Shown piece after piece: positions 8,265 to 16,512 of a stretch of 64,000 nucleotides of DNA (position 1 is its first letter; the number at the start of each line of letters is the position of its first letter). The translations under genes and the position numbers were made by a program. This DNA comes from Gymnodinialimonas sp. 57CJ19 (GTDB taxonomy: Bacteria > Pseudomonadota > Alphaproteobacteria > Rhodobacterales > Rhodobacteraceae): the NCBI RefSeq assembly GCF_038396845.1, contig NZ_CP151587.1:2640001-2704000 (forward strand). The letters run 5' to 3'. A model generated the notes under the pieces. The model had not been told where the DNA came from and did not search any database. It worked only from the letters and a program-made list of their open reading frames with translations.

Positions 8265-9896
8265 ATGAAAAAGATGATGACAGCGGCCATGGCCGCAACT
8301 TTGACACTCGGAGCACCCGCCATGGCGCAGGAAACACTGGACGCCACGGCGTCGAACCCGATCACGATGGGCTGGATGCAGGGCTTTCCCCCCGCCGCCG
8401 ATCAGATGATCCGTTTCACGGACCCTGATTACTTTGCCTTCCCGCGCCTGCGCTGGACGGTCTGTCATTTCCGCGAATTGATGCCGACGGTTGCCGTGCG
8501 CAATGGCGGCACAAGCGACTTGCCGGTGGCATTGGACGCAGGGATCAACGCCGTGACCTTCACGCCCCTCGGCGGTGGTGACGAAATGACGTGGGACGCC
8601 GCGTTTGACGCCAACTACACCGACGGCATCCTTGTTCTGCATCAGGGGCGCATCGTCTATGAACGCTATGACGGTTGCCTGAACGCGCAGACCCTGCACG
8701 GCGCGATGTCGGTCACCAAGAGCCTTACCGGATTAATGGCCGAGGTCTTGATTGCAGAAGGTGCGTTGGATGAGACGGCCCTTGTGGGTGATCTTATCCC
8801 GGAGTTGGCCGATAGCGGTTTCGGCAACGCGACAGTGGGTCAGGTGGTGGAGATGACCACCGCGCTCGACTATTCTGAGGACTATAGCGACCCCGATGCC
8901 GAGGTTTGGACCTACGCGCAGGCCGGGTCGCCTCTGCCCGTGCCAGAAGGCTACGAGGGACCGCGCAGCTACTTTGACTATCTGCAAACGGTGGAGGCCA
9001 ATGGCACCCATGGTGAGGCGTTTGGCTACCGCACCATCAACTCCGACGCCGCAGGGTGGCTGATTGCCCGAACCACGGGCATGTCGGTTGCCGACTACTT
9101 CTCTGACCGCATCTGGTCGCGTATCGGGGCCGAGCGGGAGGCGTTCTACACCGTTGATTCCATCGGCACACCTTTCGCGGGGGGCGGGTTCAATGCCACG
9201 CTGCGCGACATGGGGCGGCTGGGTCAGCTGATCTTGCAAGATGGCGCGTGGAACGGCGAACAGGTTCTGCCGAGGGCGGCCATTGACCGGATTCGCCAAG
9301 GTGGCTCGCCCCAGGCCTTTGCCCGCGCGGGCTACGACCTGCTGCCCGATTGGAGCTATCGTGGCATGTGGTGGGTCAGCCATGACGACGATGGCTCGTT
9401 CGCAGCCCGTGGTGTTCACGGCCAAACCATCTGGATTGACCCCACGGCCGAGATGGTGATCGTGCGTTTTGCGTCGCACCCCGTTGCCGGAAACGCGGCC
9501 AGTGATCCTACGTCGCTGCCCGCCTACCGCGCGGTGGCCGAGTATCTGATGTCGCAAACCGCGCCGAACCTCACGGGGCCGGAGTGGGTCATCGAAGATA
9601 TCGCGGGCCGGGGTGTTATCGACAACAGCCCCGCCAGCCTGGAGTTCCTGCCCGATGGGTCCTTGGCCGGAAATGCCAGCTGCAACCGCCTGATCGGTAG
9701 CTATGAAGCCACGGACACCGGTTTGTCTGTGATGCTTTCCGGCACCACGATGATGGCCTGTCCCGAGGCCGTGGCGCATCAGGAACAGCGGCTGCTGGCG
9801 CTGCTGCCCGCCGCGGTCTCGTTCGAGATCGACGCCACCGGCGCGCTGGTCCTCACGACGGACGGCGGTGAGACCATTGCCGCGCGGAGACGTTGA
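8265..9896 (+). CDS. Exported serine hydrolase (class C beta-lactamase family) fused to META/HslJ domain
   Basis: 543 aa. Signal peptide MKKMMTAAMAATLTLGAPAMAQ, then a penicillin-binding/beta-lactamase fold with the nucleophile motif SVTK at residues 149-152 and a tyrosine in GYRTINSD consistent with the second motif. Residues from about 440 to the end look like a META (DUF306/HslJ) domain: GPEWVIEDIAG, GNASCNRLIGSYE, then TTMMACPEA. HslJ-type domains are linked to heat shock and novobiocin resistance. The fusion is not the usual form of either family. It probably acts in the periplasm as an esterase or peptidase rather than a true beta-lactamase. It is the second gene of a pair with the SDR. 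Confidence 0.85.
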   Translation: MKKMMTAAMAATLTLGAPAMAQETLDATASNPITMGWMQGFPPAADQMIRFTDPDYFAFPRLRWTVCHFRELMPTVAVRNGGTSDLPVALDAGINAVTFTPLGGGDEMTWDAAFDANYTDGILVLHQGRIVYERYDGCLNAQTLHGAMSVTKSLTGLMAEVLIAEGALDETALVGDLIPELADSGFGNATVGQVVEMTTALDYSEDYSDPDAEVWTYAQAGSPLPVPEGYEGPRSYFDYLQTVEANGTHGEAFGYRTINSDAAGWLIARTTGMSVADYFSDRIWSRIGAEREAFYTVDSIGTPFAGGGFNATLRDMGRLGQLILQDGAWNGEQVLPRAAIDRIRQGGSPQAFARAGYDLLPDWSYRGMWWVSHDDDGSFAARGVHGQTIWIDPTAEMVIVRFASHPVAGNAASDPTSLPAYRAVAEYLMSQTAPNLTGPEWVIEDIAGRGVIDNSPASLEFLPDGSLAGNASCNRLIGSYEATDTGLSVMLSGTTMMACPEAVAHQEQRLLALLPAAVSFEIDATGALVLTTDGGETIAARRR

Positions 9897-10127
9897 GATA
9901 CGGCAATAAGGACAAATCCAAGGAACACAGAGCGCGGTTTCCGCCCGTGTTTGGTGGGTGCGGCTTGTACGCGGTCTGGCTGATCTGCAAAGAGATCGCG
10001 GATTACCGCCCCCCCGTCGCGCCCCCCGTCGCGTTGGAAATCAAAACTCTCGGTTCGAAAGACAAGCCGCCGCATGCCCTGCGTCTCGTCGTTTGAAGAC
10101 GCGCCCAAAGCTCCGGCTCGCCGCGAC

Positions 10128-11369
10128 TTATTCCGCGCCGCGGGTGGCCTCGTTGTACCAAGCCACAAGGATTGCGCGGTTCTCCGGTGTCATCGTCGAG
10201 ACCGCATTGGGGGGCGGCATGGCGCCAGAGTATCCGGCGTGCAGCACGATCTGCTGCGCATGGCGCGCGATGTCCTGATCTGTCTCCAGCACGACATTGC
10301 GCGGGGCCCACATCATGCCGGGCCAAACGGGCTCACGCGCGTGGCACATAGAGCAGTTGCCCATCACGATCTGACGGGCATCCTCCCAGGTAGCGGCCTG
10401 GACGAACTGCTCCTCGTAGGGGGTGAAGGCGCGCGCCTCCGCTTCCTCGTAGGTGTCGCCCATGGGGGCGGTGGACAGCCATGCGATGGCGATGAACAGT
10501 AAAACCGTGACGGCCCATGTCCAATGGGGGCCCTTGCCCGTCTTGTGCATGGTGTTGAAGTAATGCCGGATCGTGACCCCGGTCAGAAAGATCAGGGCGG
10601 CAATGATCCACGAATACTCCGTCGCGAAGGACAGGGGGTAGTGGTTGGACAGCATCAGGAAAATGACCGGCAGTGTCAGGTAGTTGTTGTGGGTGGAGCG
10701 GACCTTGGCGATCTTGCCGTACTTGGCATCCGGCGTGCGCCCTTCCATGAGGTCCTTCACCACGATCCGCTGGTTCGGCATGATCTGAAAGAACACGTTT
10801 GCGGTCATGATTGTGGCAGTAAACGCCCCCAGGTGCAGCAGCGCGGCGCGGCCCGTGAAGACCTGATTGTAGCCCCAAGACATGATCACGAGGATCACGA
10901 ACAGCAGCAACATCAGGATCGTTGGGTGATCCGCCAGCTTGGATTTGCACATGAAGTCATAGGCAAGCCAGCCGATGCCGAGCGAGCCCGCGGAAATCAG
11001 GATGCCTAGAAACAGGGAAATGTCGGCGCGGTTGGGGTCGAGCAGGAAGATCTCGCCGCCCACCCAATACACGATCATCAAAAGCGCCGCCCCCGACAGC
11101 CACGTGGTGTAGCTTTGCCATTTGTGCCAGGTCAGATGCTCTGGCATCTCGGAAGGGGCGACGTTGTATTTCACCGTGCGGTAGAAGCCACCACCGTGAA
11201 CTTCCCATTCCTCCCCCGAGGCGCCCTCAGGCAGGGCGGGCGATGGTTTCAGCATCAAATCAAGCGCGATGAAATAGAAGGATGCGCCGATCCACGCCAT
11301 CGCCGTGATGACGTGCAACCAGCGGACCGCGAAGGCGATCCAGTCCCACATGACAAGAAAATCGAACAT
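10128..11369 (-). CDS. puuD: PuuD, membrane cytochrome-c-type urate oxidase
   Basis: Converts urate to 5-hydroxyisourate and passes electrons to the respiratory chain rather than to oxygen. 413 aa from the ATG at 11369, which has a GGGAGA site; the frame extends further upstream but without signal or family similarity. An N-terminal Urate_ox_N integral-membrane domain with several helices and conserved His residues (WLHVITAMAWIGASFYF, WHKW, RSTHNNYLTLPVIFLMLSNHYP) is followed by a C-terminal cytochrome c domain. That domain has haem motif CSMCH (residues 339-343) and an axial Met in GAMPPPN. It is divergent from the LysR gene with a 101-base shared control region, and adjacent to uraH, puuE-uraD and allA, which fits the pathway. 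Confidence 0.93.
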   Translation of the reverse strand: MFDFLVMWDWIAFAVRWLHVITAMAWIGASFYFIALDLMLKPSPALPEGASGEEWEVHGGGFYRTVKYNVAPSEMPEHLTWHKWQSYTTWLSGAALLMIVYWVGGEIFLLDPNRADISLFLGILISAGSLGIGWLAYDFMCKSKLADHPTILMLLLFVILVIMSWGYNQVFTGRAALLHLGAFTATIMTANVFFQIMPNQRIVVKDLMEGRTPDAKYGKIAKVRSTHNNYLTLPVIFLMLSNHYPLSFATEYSWIIAALIFLTGVTIRHYFNTMHKTGKGPHWTWAVTVLLFIAIAWLSTAPMGDTYEEAEARAFTPYEEQFVQAATWEDARQIVMGNCSMCHAREPVWPGMMWAPRNVVLETDQDIARHAQQIVLHAGYSGAMPPPNAVSTMTPENRAILVAWYNEATRGAE

Positions 11370-11470
11370 GACCTGTCTCCCAAAAAGTCGTAATTTGTGC
11401 CACCCTAGGCGAAGTCGCACCTTTCTGGTATCGCAGGTACAAGCCAAGCTGCATCAAAAAAAGCCGAAGA
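11370..11470. promoter_or_regulatory. Divergent control region puuD / LysR regulator
   Basis: 101 bases between the divergent starts of puuD and the LysR-type regulator gene. This is the classical layout for a LysR regulator controlling the divergent neighbour and itself. I do not see one unambiguous palindrome with T-N11-A spacing, so no operator is assigned. Confidence 0.5.
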
Positions 11471-12403
11471 ATGTCTTACCTCGATAACATCCGCACCTTT
11501 GTTCGCGTCTATGAGTTGGGCTCGATGTCGGCTGCGGGGCGGGATCTGAGAATCTCTCCGGCAGTCACGTCGTCGCGCATCTCCCAACTGGAGGGGCACT
11601 TGAGTGTCAGGCTGTTTCAACGCACGACCCGGAACCTCTCGCCGACAGAACATGGAAAAGCCTTCTATTCAGGGGCTTGCGAGATTTTGGAGTCGGTCAG
11701 CAACGCCGAGGCTCAAGTCGTCGACATTACGGAGAACCCGAAAGGGGCCTTGTACGTTGCGGCCCCTCTTGGGGTCGGGCGGAGGCTGATCGCGCCGCAA
11801 GTCCCGGGGTTTCTGGAACTCTATCCCGATGTGAACATTCGACTGAGGCTGACGGATCGGAAGGTGGACCTGACAACCGAGGGCCTTGATCTGGCGTTTT
11901 TTCTGGGCCAGCCCGAAGACAGCAACTTGCGCATTCGCAAGATTGCCGATGTGGAACGCGTTTTATGTGCGTCGCCGAGTTATTTGAAGGCGCGCGGCAC
12001 CCCGGAAAGTGGCGAAGACCTGTTGTCGGGGCAGCATGAATGTTTGAGTCTGCGTTTTCCCGGCGCCACCGAATTCCGCTGGCAGCTACAGACCCCTGAG
12101 GGGCTACAGCGGTTCCGGGTTCCTGGCCGATACGAATCCGACGACGGAGATGTCCTGACCGATTGGGCGCTGGACGGTCGCGGTATCGCCTTGAAACCTG
12201 TGTTCGAGGTGGCGGAACATCTGGAGAAACGACGTCTGATCGTTGTCGGCAAGAAAACTCCGCCAACGCCCATTCAGATGGCTTGCTTGTATACGCACCG
12301 CCGCATGCAGGACCCCAAGACCCGGCTGTTCATGGACTTCGTCATTGACCGGGTCAGCGAAGAAATCAGGAGCGCCGAGGCGTTGGCGCATCTTACCCGG
12401 TAA
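11471..12403 (+). CDS. LysR-family transcriptional regulator, probable regulator of urate catabolism
   Basis: 310 aa. N-terminal winged helix-turn-helix (YLDNIRTFVRVYELGSMSA through the LEGHLSVRLFQRTTRNLSPTE region, residues 3-60), then a two-lobe effector-binding domain. It is most similar in layout to the CrgA/AaeR-like branch of LysR proteins. It sits between puuD (divergent) and uraH (convergent), so control of the purine genes is a reasonable inference, with a pathway intermediate as likely effector. A weak GAAGA site precedes the ATG. Confidence 0.85.
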   Translation: MSYLDNIRTFVRVYELGSMSAAGRDLRISPAVTSSRISQLEGHLSVRLFQRTTRNLSPTEHGKAFYSGACEILESVSNAEAQVVDITENPKGALYVAAPLGVGRRLIAPQVPGFLELYPDVNIRLRLTDRKVDLTTEGLDLAFFLGQPEDSNLRIRKIADVERVLCASPSYLKARGTPESGEDLLSGQHECLSLRFPGATEFRWQLQTPEGLQRFRVPGRYESDDGDVLTDWALDGRGIALKPVFEVAEHLEKRRLIVVGKKTPPTPIQMACLYTHRRMQDPKTRLFMDFVIDRVSEEIRSAEALAHLTR

Positions 12404-12456
12404 GGCGCGATCCGTAAGGAAGCACCGGTTTCGAGACAAATTGCGCGCGCGTGGCG

Positions 12457-12810
12457 TCAGCTTCCCCGGTAGGTCGAGTAGCCAAACGGCGAAAGCAACA
12501 GCGGCACATGATAATGCGCTGCCTCGGACATGCCGAAACGCAGTGGCACGATGTCCAGGAACCGGGGGTCTTCGGCGGGCGTGCCGATGGCATCCAGATA
12601 GGCGCCTGCGTGGAATACCAACTCATAGGTGCCCGTCGTGAACTGATCGGCAGGCAAAATCTGCTCGTCCGTGCGTCCGTCGTCATTAGTGTGCAAGGTC
12701 TTGAGCAGCGTGCGGGCCTCACCCTCGATCCGAAACAGCTCGATCTTGATACCTTCAGCGGGAACACCCCGAGCGGTGTCGAGTACGTGCGTGGTAAGAT
12801 ATCCGGCCAT
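12457..12810 (-). CDS. uraH: 5-hydroxyisourate hydrolase (transthyretin-like)
   Basis: 117 aa. Hydrolyses 5-hydroxyisourate to OHCU, the second step of urate breakdown. Conserved catalytic residues are visible: His8 (LTTHVLDT), Arg46 (DDGRTDE), the C-terminal [21 protein letters not shown] with the terminal tetrapeptide YRGS that distinguishes HIU hydrolase from transthyretin. The start at [11 protein letters not shown] has a GGAGGA site; the longer frame upstream has no family similarity. It is divergent from the puuE-uraD gene with a 149-base shared promoter region, and convergent with the LysR gene. Confidence 0.95.
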   Translation of the reverse strand: MAGYLTTHVLDTARGVPAEGIKIELFRIEGEARTLLKTLHTNDDGRTDEQILPADQFTTGTYELVFHAGAYLDAIGTPAEDPRFLDIVPLRFGMSEAAHYHVPLLLSPFGYSTYRGS

Positions 12811-12959
12811 GTGTAGTCCTCCGATTGGTTGCACCCTTATAGGTTCCAGCCTGAGGAGATCGCAAAGAGTGAGGGACAGAAGGCTCCTTTTCGTTTTTTT
12901 TGAAAAACAATTCCATTGCCTTGCCCTATGAATGCTTAACTTTGAAAGGAATCTACCCC
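12811..12959. promoter_or_regulatory. Divergent control region uraH / puuE-uraD operon
   Basis: 149 bases between the divergent starts. It must carry the promoters for uraH and for puuE-uraD-allA-permease. It includes an AT-richer segment around 12885-12915 (TCGTTTTTTTTGAAAAACAA). No operator was assigned. Confidence 0.5.
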
Positions 12960-14369
12960 GTGAACCGCTACCCTCGAGATATGGCTGGATATGGTGCAAC
13001 GCCTCCTGCAGCGAACTGGCCCAACGGCGCCAAGATCGCTGTGCAGTTTGTTCTAAACTACGAAGAAGGTGGCGAAAACAACATCTTGCACGGCGATGCG
13101 GCGTCTGAAGGGTTCCTGTCCGAGATTACAGGCGCACAGCCTTGGCAGGGTCAGCGGCACTGGAACATGGAATCGCTCTATGAATACGGCTCCCGCGCCG
13201 GGTTCTGGCGGGTGCACCGGATCCTTAAGGATATCCCGACAACTGTCTACGGCGTGGCCACAGCACTGGCCCGCGCGCCCGAGCAAGTCGCCGCCATGAA
13301 GGCCGCGGGGTGGGAGATCGCCAGCCATGGCCTGAAGTGGGTCGAGCACAAGGATATGCCCGCCGACGAGGAACGCGCGCAAATCAAGGAAGCGATCCGT
13401 CTGCATACAGAAGTCACCGGCACGCCCCCACGCGGCTGGTATACGGGGCGCTGTTCGATGAACACGGTCGATCTGGCGGCGGAGGAGGGAGATCTGGCCT
13501 ATATCTCCGACGATTATTCCGACGATCTGCCCTACTGGCGCCGGGCGGGCGGCAAGGATCAGCTGATCATTCCATATACGATGGACTGCAATGACATGCG
13601 GTTCTCGATTCAGGCGGGCTTCACCACCGGCGAAGATTTCGAGGCGATGCTGCGTGATGCCTTTGATGTGCTTTACGCCGAAGGCCAAGCCGGCGCCCCC
13701 AAGATGATGTCCATCGGCCTCCACTGTCGCCTGATCGGTCGCCCCTCACGCGCGGCGGCCTTGATGCGGGCGCTTGCGTATATGCAGAGCCATGACGGCG
13801 TCTGGTTCGCCACCCGCGAACAGATTGCGGACCATTGGGCGGCAGAGCATCCGCCCCGGCACGGCGACCGTCCGTCACAAATGGACCGCGAGACCTTTGT
13901 CGAAGCCTTCGGCAGCATCTTCGAGCATTCGCCATGGATCGCGGAAGGGGCGTACGAATTGGAGCTTGGGCCGATGCACGACAGGGCGGCGGGCGTCCAT
14001 AACGCCCTGTCTCGCGTGTTCCGCAGTGCCTCGGAAGAGCAACGCCTTGGCGTGCTGACAGCGCACCCCGATCTGGCGGGCAAGTTGGCCGCAGCGGGTC
14101 AGCTGACCGAAGAGTCCACCGCGGAACAGGCCGGCGCGGGTCTTGATCTGCTGACCGACGACGAACGCGCAATGTTCCAGGACCTCAACGCGCAATACGT
14201 CAAACGCCACGGCTTTCCGTTTATCATCGCGGTGAAAGACAACGACAAAGCCAGCATTCTGGCCGCCTTCCACCGCCGCATCGACAATAACCGTGACACG
14301 GAGTTCGCCGAGGCCTGCCGACAGGTCGAACGCATCGCCGAATTGCGCCTTCAGGAGAAATTGGGGTGA
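12960..14369 (+). CDS. puuE-uraD: Fusion of allantoinase PuuE and OHCU decarboxylase UraD
   Basis: 469 aa from a GTG start (GAAAGGA site 9 bases upstream; [12 protein letters not shown] is the family N-terminus). Residues 1-300 form a polysaccharide-deacetylase-like PuuE allantoinase domain, which opens allantoin to allantoate ([32 protein letters not shown]). Residues ~305-469 form UraD, which decarboxylates OHCU to S-allantoin, with the catalytic EHSPWIAE motif and HPDLAGK. Order of action is reversed relative to domain order: the C-terminal domain makes the substrate of the N-terminal one. The stop overlaps the allA start (GTGA). Fusions of these two proteins are known in alphaproteobacteria. 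Confidence 0.94.
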   Translation: MNRYPRDMAGYGATPPAANWPNGAKIAVQFVLNYEEGGENNILHGDAASEGFLSEITGAQPWQGQRHWNMESLYEYGSRAGFWRVHRILKDIPTTVYGVATALARAPEQVAAMKAAGWEIASHGLKWVEHKDMPADEERAQIKEAIRLHTEVTGTPPRGWYTGRCSMNTVDLAAEEGDLAYISDDYSDDLPYWRRAGGKDQLIIPYTMDCNDMRFSIQAGFTTGEDFEAMLRDAFDVLYAEGQAGAPKMMSIGLHCRLIGRPSRAAALMRALAYMQSHDGVWFATREQIADHWAAEHPPRHGDRPSQMDRETFVEAFGSIFEHSPWIAEGAYELELGPMHDRAAGVHNALSRVFRSASEEQRLGVLTAHPDLAGKLAAAGQLTEESTAEQAGAGLDLLTDDERAMFQDLNAQYVKRHGFPFIIAVKDNDKASILAAFHRRIDNNRDTEFAEACRQVERIAELRLQEKLG

Positions 14370-14884
14370 GCCAGCAATTGCAAGCACAACCCCTGACGGC
14401 CGAGGCCTTCGCGCCCTACGGCGAGGTTTTGGAAGCCACGGGAGAGGCGGACAAGATCATCAACCAAGGGCTTTGCGGGCGCTTTCACGACCGCGCGCAG
14501 CTCGATTTCGGCCCGGACGGGCGTGCCGGGATCAGCGTTTTCCATGGCGAGGTGCGACTGTGGCCCATCACCGTCGAGCTGGTGGAGCGTCATCCAGAGG
14601 GCTCTCAGGCCTTTATCTGCATGAGCGGCCATCCGTTCCTTGTGGTCGTAGCCGATGACGAGAACGGCACCCCCGCCAAACCGCGCGCCTTCGTGGCGGC
14701 GCCGGGGCAGGGCATCAACTTCCACCGCAACACCTGGCACGGGGTTCTGACCCCCCTTCATGCGCCGGGTCTGTTTGCGGTGGTCGACAGGATCGGCACA
14801 ACGCCAAACCTGGAAGAACACTGGTTCGATACCCCGTATACCGTCGAGCCGGGCCAACAATGCACCAGCGCGGGGCTGGTATAA
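14366..14884 (+). CDS. allA: Ureidoglycolate lyase
   Basis: 172 aa. Splits (S)-ureidoglycolate into glyoxylate and urea, the last step of allantoin degradation. Family features: LTAEAFAPYGEVL at the N-terminus, SQAFICM, APGQGINFHRNTWHGVLTPL (cupin metal/substrate segment) and VVDR. The GTG start overlaps the stop of puuE-uraD by four bases, so translation is coupled. The glyoxylate product is the entry substrate of the Bhc enzymes encoded 8 kb downstream on the other strand. Confidence 0.93.
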   Translation: MSQQLQAQPLTAEAFAPYGEVLEATGEADKIINQGLCGRFHDRAQLDFGPDGRAGISVFHGEVRLWPITVELVERHPEGSQAFICMSGHPFLVVVADDENGTPAKPRAFVAAPGQGINFHRNTWHGVLTPLHAPGLFAVVDRIGTTPNLEEHWFDTPYTVEPGQQCTSAGLV

Positions 14885-14910
14885 GATAGGGCTACCTAGG
14901 GAGGGACAAA

Positions 14911-16350
14911 ATGGCCAATAACTCAATCGGAACGCCGGAACAGCTCCGCGATCCAAACTTCACACCACCGCTTTACAAGGCGATTCCACTGGGTATCCAG
15001 CACGTTCTGGCGATGTTCGTGTCCAACGTGACACCGGCAATCATCGTGGCAGGCGCCGCTGGTTTCGGCTTCGGGTCCAACAGCCCCGACTTCCCGGAAC
15101 TGCTGTACCTTATCCAGATGTCGATGCTGTTCGCGGGTGTTGCGACGCTGCTCCAGACCATCTCCATCGGGCCGGTTGGCGCGAAACTGCCCATCGTTCA
15201 GGGTACGTCGTTCGCCTTTTTGCCGATCATGATCCCGCTTGTAGCGGGCCAAGGCGTTGACGCGCTTGCAGCCCTGTTCACCGGCGTGATTATCGGCGGT
15301 ATCTTCCACGGCTTCCTGGGCCTGTTCATCGGCAAGATCCGCTTCGCGCTTCCGCCGCTGGTCACCGGTCTGATCGTGACCATGATCGGTCTGGCGCTTG
15401 TGAAGGTTGGCATTCAGTACGCCGCCGGTGGCGTGCCTGCGATCGGTACGGAAGAGTACGGCTCGCTTGGCAACTGGACAGTGGCACTGATCGTGGTCTT
15501 CGTAACGCTGGCGCTGAAGTTCTTCGCCCGTGGCATGCTGTCGATCTCGGCCGTTCTGATTGGTCTGGGTGTCGGCTATGCTTATTGCCTGTTCTTCACC
15601 GACATGCTGTCGTTCGAATCCATCGCAACCTCTTGGGACCGGGCCGCCGTTTTCGCGCTGCCGCGTCCGTTCGCCTATGGGTTTGAATTCTCCGTCGCTG
15701 CCATTCTCGGCTTCTGCCTGATGTCCTTCGTCTCTGCCGTTGAAACGGTCGGCGATGTTACGGGGATCACCAAAGGTGGTGCAGGTCGTGAAGCAACCGA
15801 CGAAGAGATCCAGGGCGCAACCTTCGCCGATGGTCTGGGTACTGCGTTTGCGGGCCTGTTCGGCGGCTTCCCAAACACCAGCTTCTCTCAGAACGTTGGC
15901 CTGATCGCCATGACTGGTGTGATGAGCCGCCACGTTGTGACCTGCGGCGCGATCTTCCTGATCATCTGCGGCCTGATCCCGAAAGTGGGCGGCCTGATCC
16001 GCACGATCCCGATCGAAGTTTTGGGTGGCGGTGTCATCGTGATGTTCGGCATGGTTGTGGCCGCTGGTATCTCGATGCTGTCGGACGTGAACTGGAACCG
16101 CCGCAACATGGTGATCTTCGCGGTCGCTCTGTCAGTGGGTCTTGGCCTCCAGCTGGAGCCCGGCGCGGTGCAGTACCTGCCTGATTGGGCCCGTGTTCTG
16201 ATGGTATCGGGCCTGCTGCCTGCCGCCTTCATTGCCATCTTCCTGAACCTTGTCTTGCCGGAAGAACTGGCGGACGAGGCAACCGAAGAAGTTTCTGGCG
16301 GTATGGCTGGACATGGGCGCGGTTCGATCGACACTGAAGACCACGTCTGA
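14911..16350 (+). CDS. uacT: Uric acid/xanthine permease (NCS2/NAT family)
   Basis: 479 aa, about 14 membrane segments. NAT family features include the TM1 QH motif (GIQHVLAMF), TSFAF in TM3 and the signature QNVGLIAMTG. Family members of this branch (UacT, PucJ/K) import urate or xanthine by proton symport, and the position 26 bases after allA in a urate operon favours urate. A GGGAGGG site precedes the ATG. A very stable hairpin follows the gene. Exact substrate (urate versus xanthine) is not decided by sequence alone. Confidence 0.9.
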   Translation: MANNSIGTPEQLRDPNFTPPLYKAIPLGIQHVLAMFVSNVTPAIIVAGAAGFGFGSNSPDFPELLYLIQMSMLFAGVATLLQTISIGPVGAKLPIVQGTSFAFLPIMIPLVAGQGVDALAALFTGVIIGGIFHGFLGLFIGKIRFALPPLVTGLIVTMIGLALVKVGIQYAAGGVPAIGTEEYGSLGNWTVALIVVFVTLALKFFARGMLSISAVLIGLGVGYAYCLFFTDMLSFESIATSWDRAAVFALPRPFAYGFEFSVAAILGFCLMSFVSAVETVGDVTGITKGGAGREATDEEIQGATFADGLGTAFAGLFGGFPNTSFSQNVGLIAMTGVMSRHVVTCGAIFLIICGLIPKVGGLIRTIPIEVLGGGVIVMFGMVVAAGISMLSDVNWNRRNMVIFAVALSVGLGLQLEPGAVQYLPDWARVLMVSGLLPAAFIAIFLNLVLPEELADEATEEVSGGMAGHGRGSIDTEDHV

Positions 16351-16356
16351 AGGTCC

Positions 16357-16388
16357 TGAATGCGGCGCCCCAAGCGGCGCCGCATTCA
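16357..16388 (+). terminator. Perfect 13-bp hairpin after the permease gene
   Basis: Arms TGAATGCGGCGCC and GGCGCCGCATTCA with a 6-base loop, starting six bases after the stop codon. It lacks a run of T, so it may work as a Rho-assisted terminator or as an mRNA 3'-end stabiliser separating the urate operon from aceE. Confidence 0.65.
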
Positions 16389-16512
16389 ACGCGACGGAGT
16401 GCGAGGTCCGGCTCCGATCACAGGCGGTCTGGAAGTAGGCGATTTTGCCCACGGACCGTGCTACACAAAAATTCTCACCTTCCCCCAACTCTCTTTCCGG
16501 GAGCGACATAAT

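Noticed and set aside
9995..10035. Short tandem CCCCCCGTCGCG repeat between the META fusion gene and puuD
   Set aside because: Only two copies of 12 bases in a GC-rich gap; no evidence for function.
14885..14910. Possible purine riboswitch before the urate permease
   Set aside because: The gap after allA is only 26 bases, too short for an aptamer.
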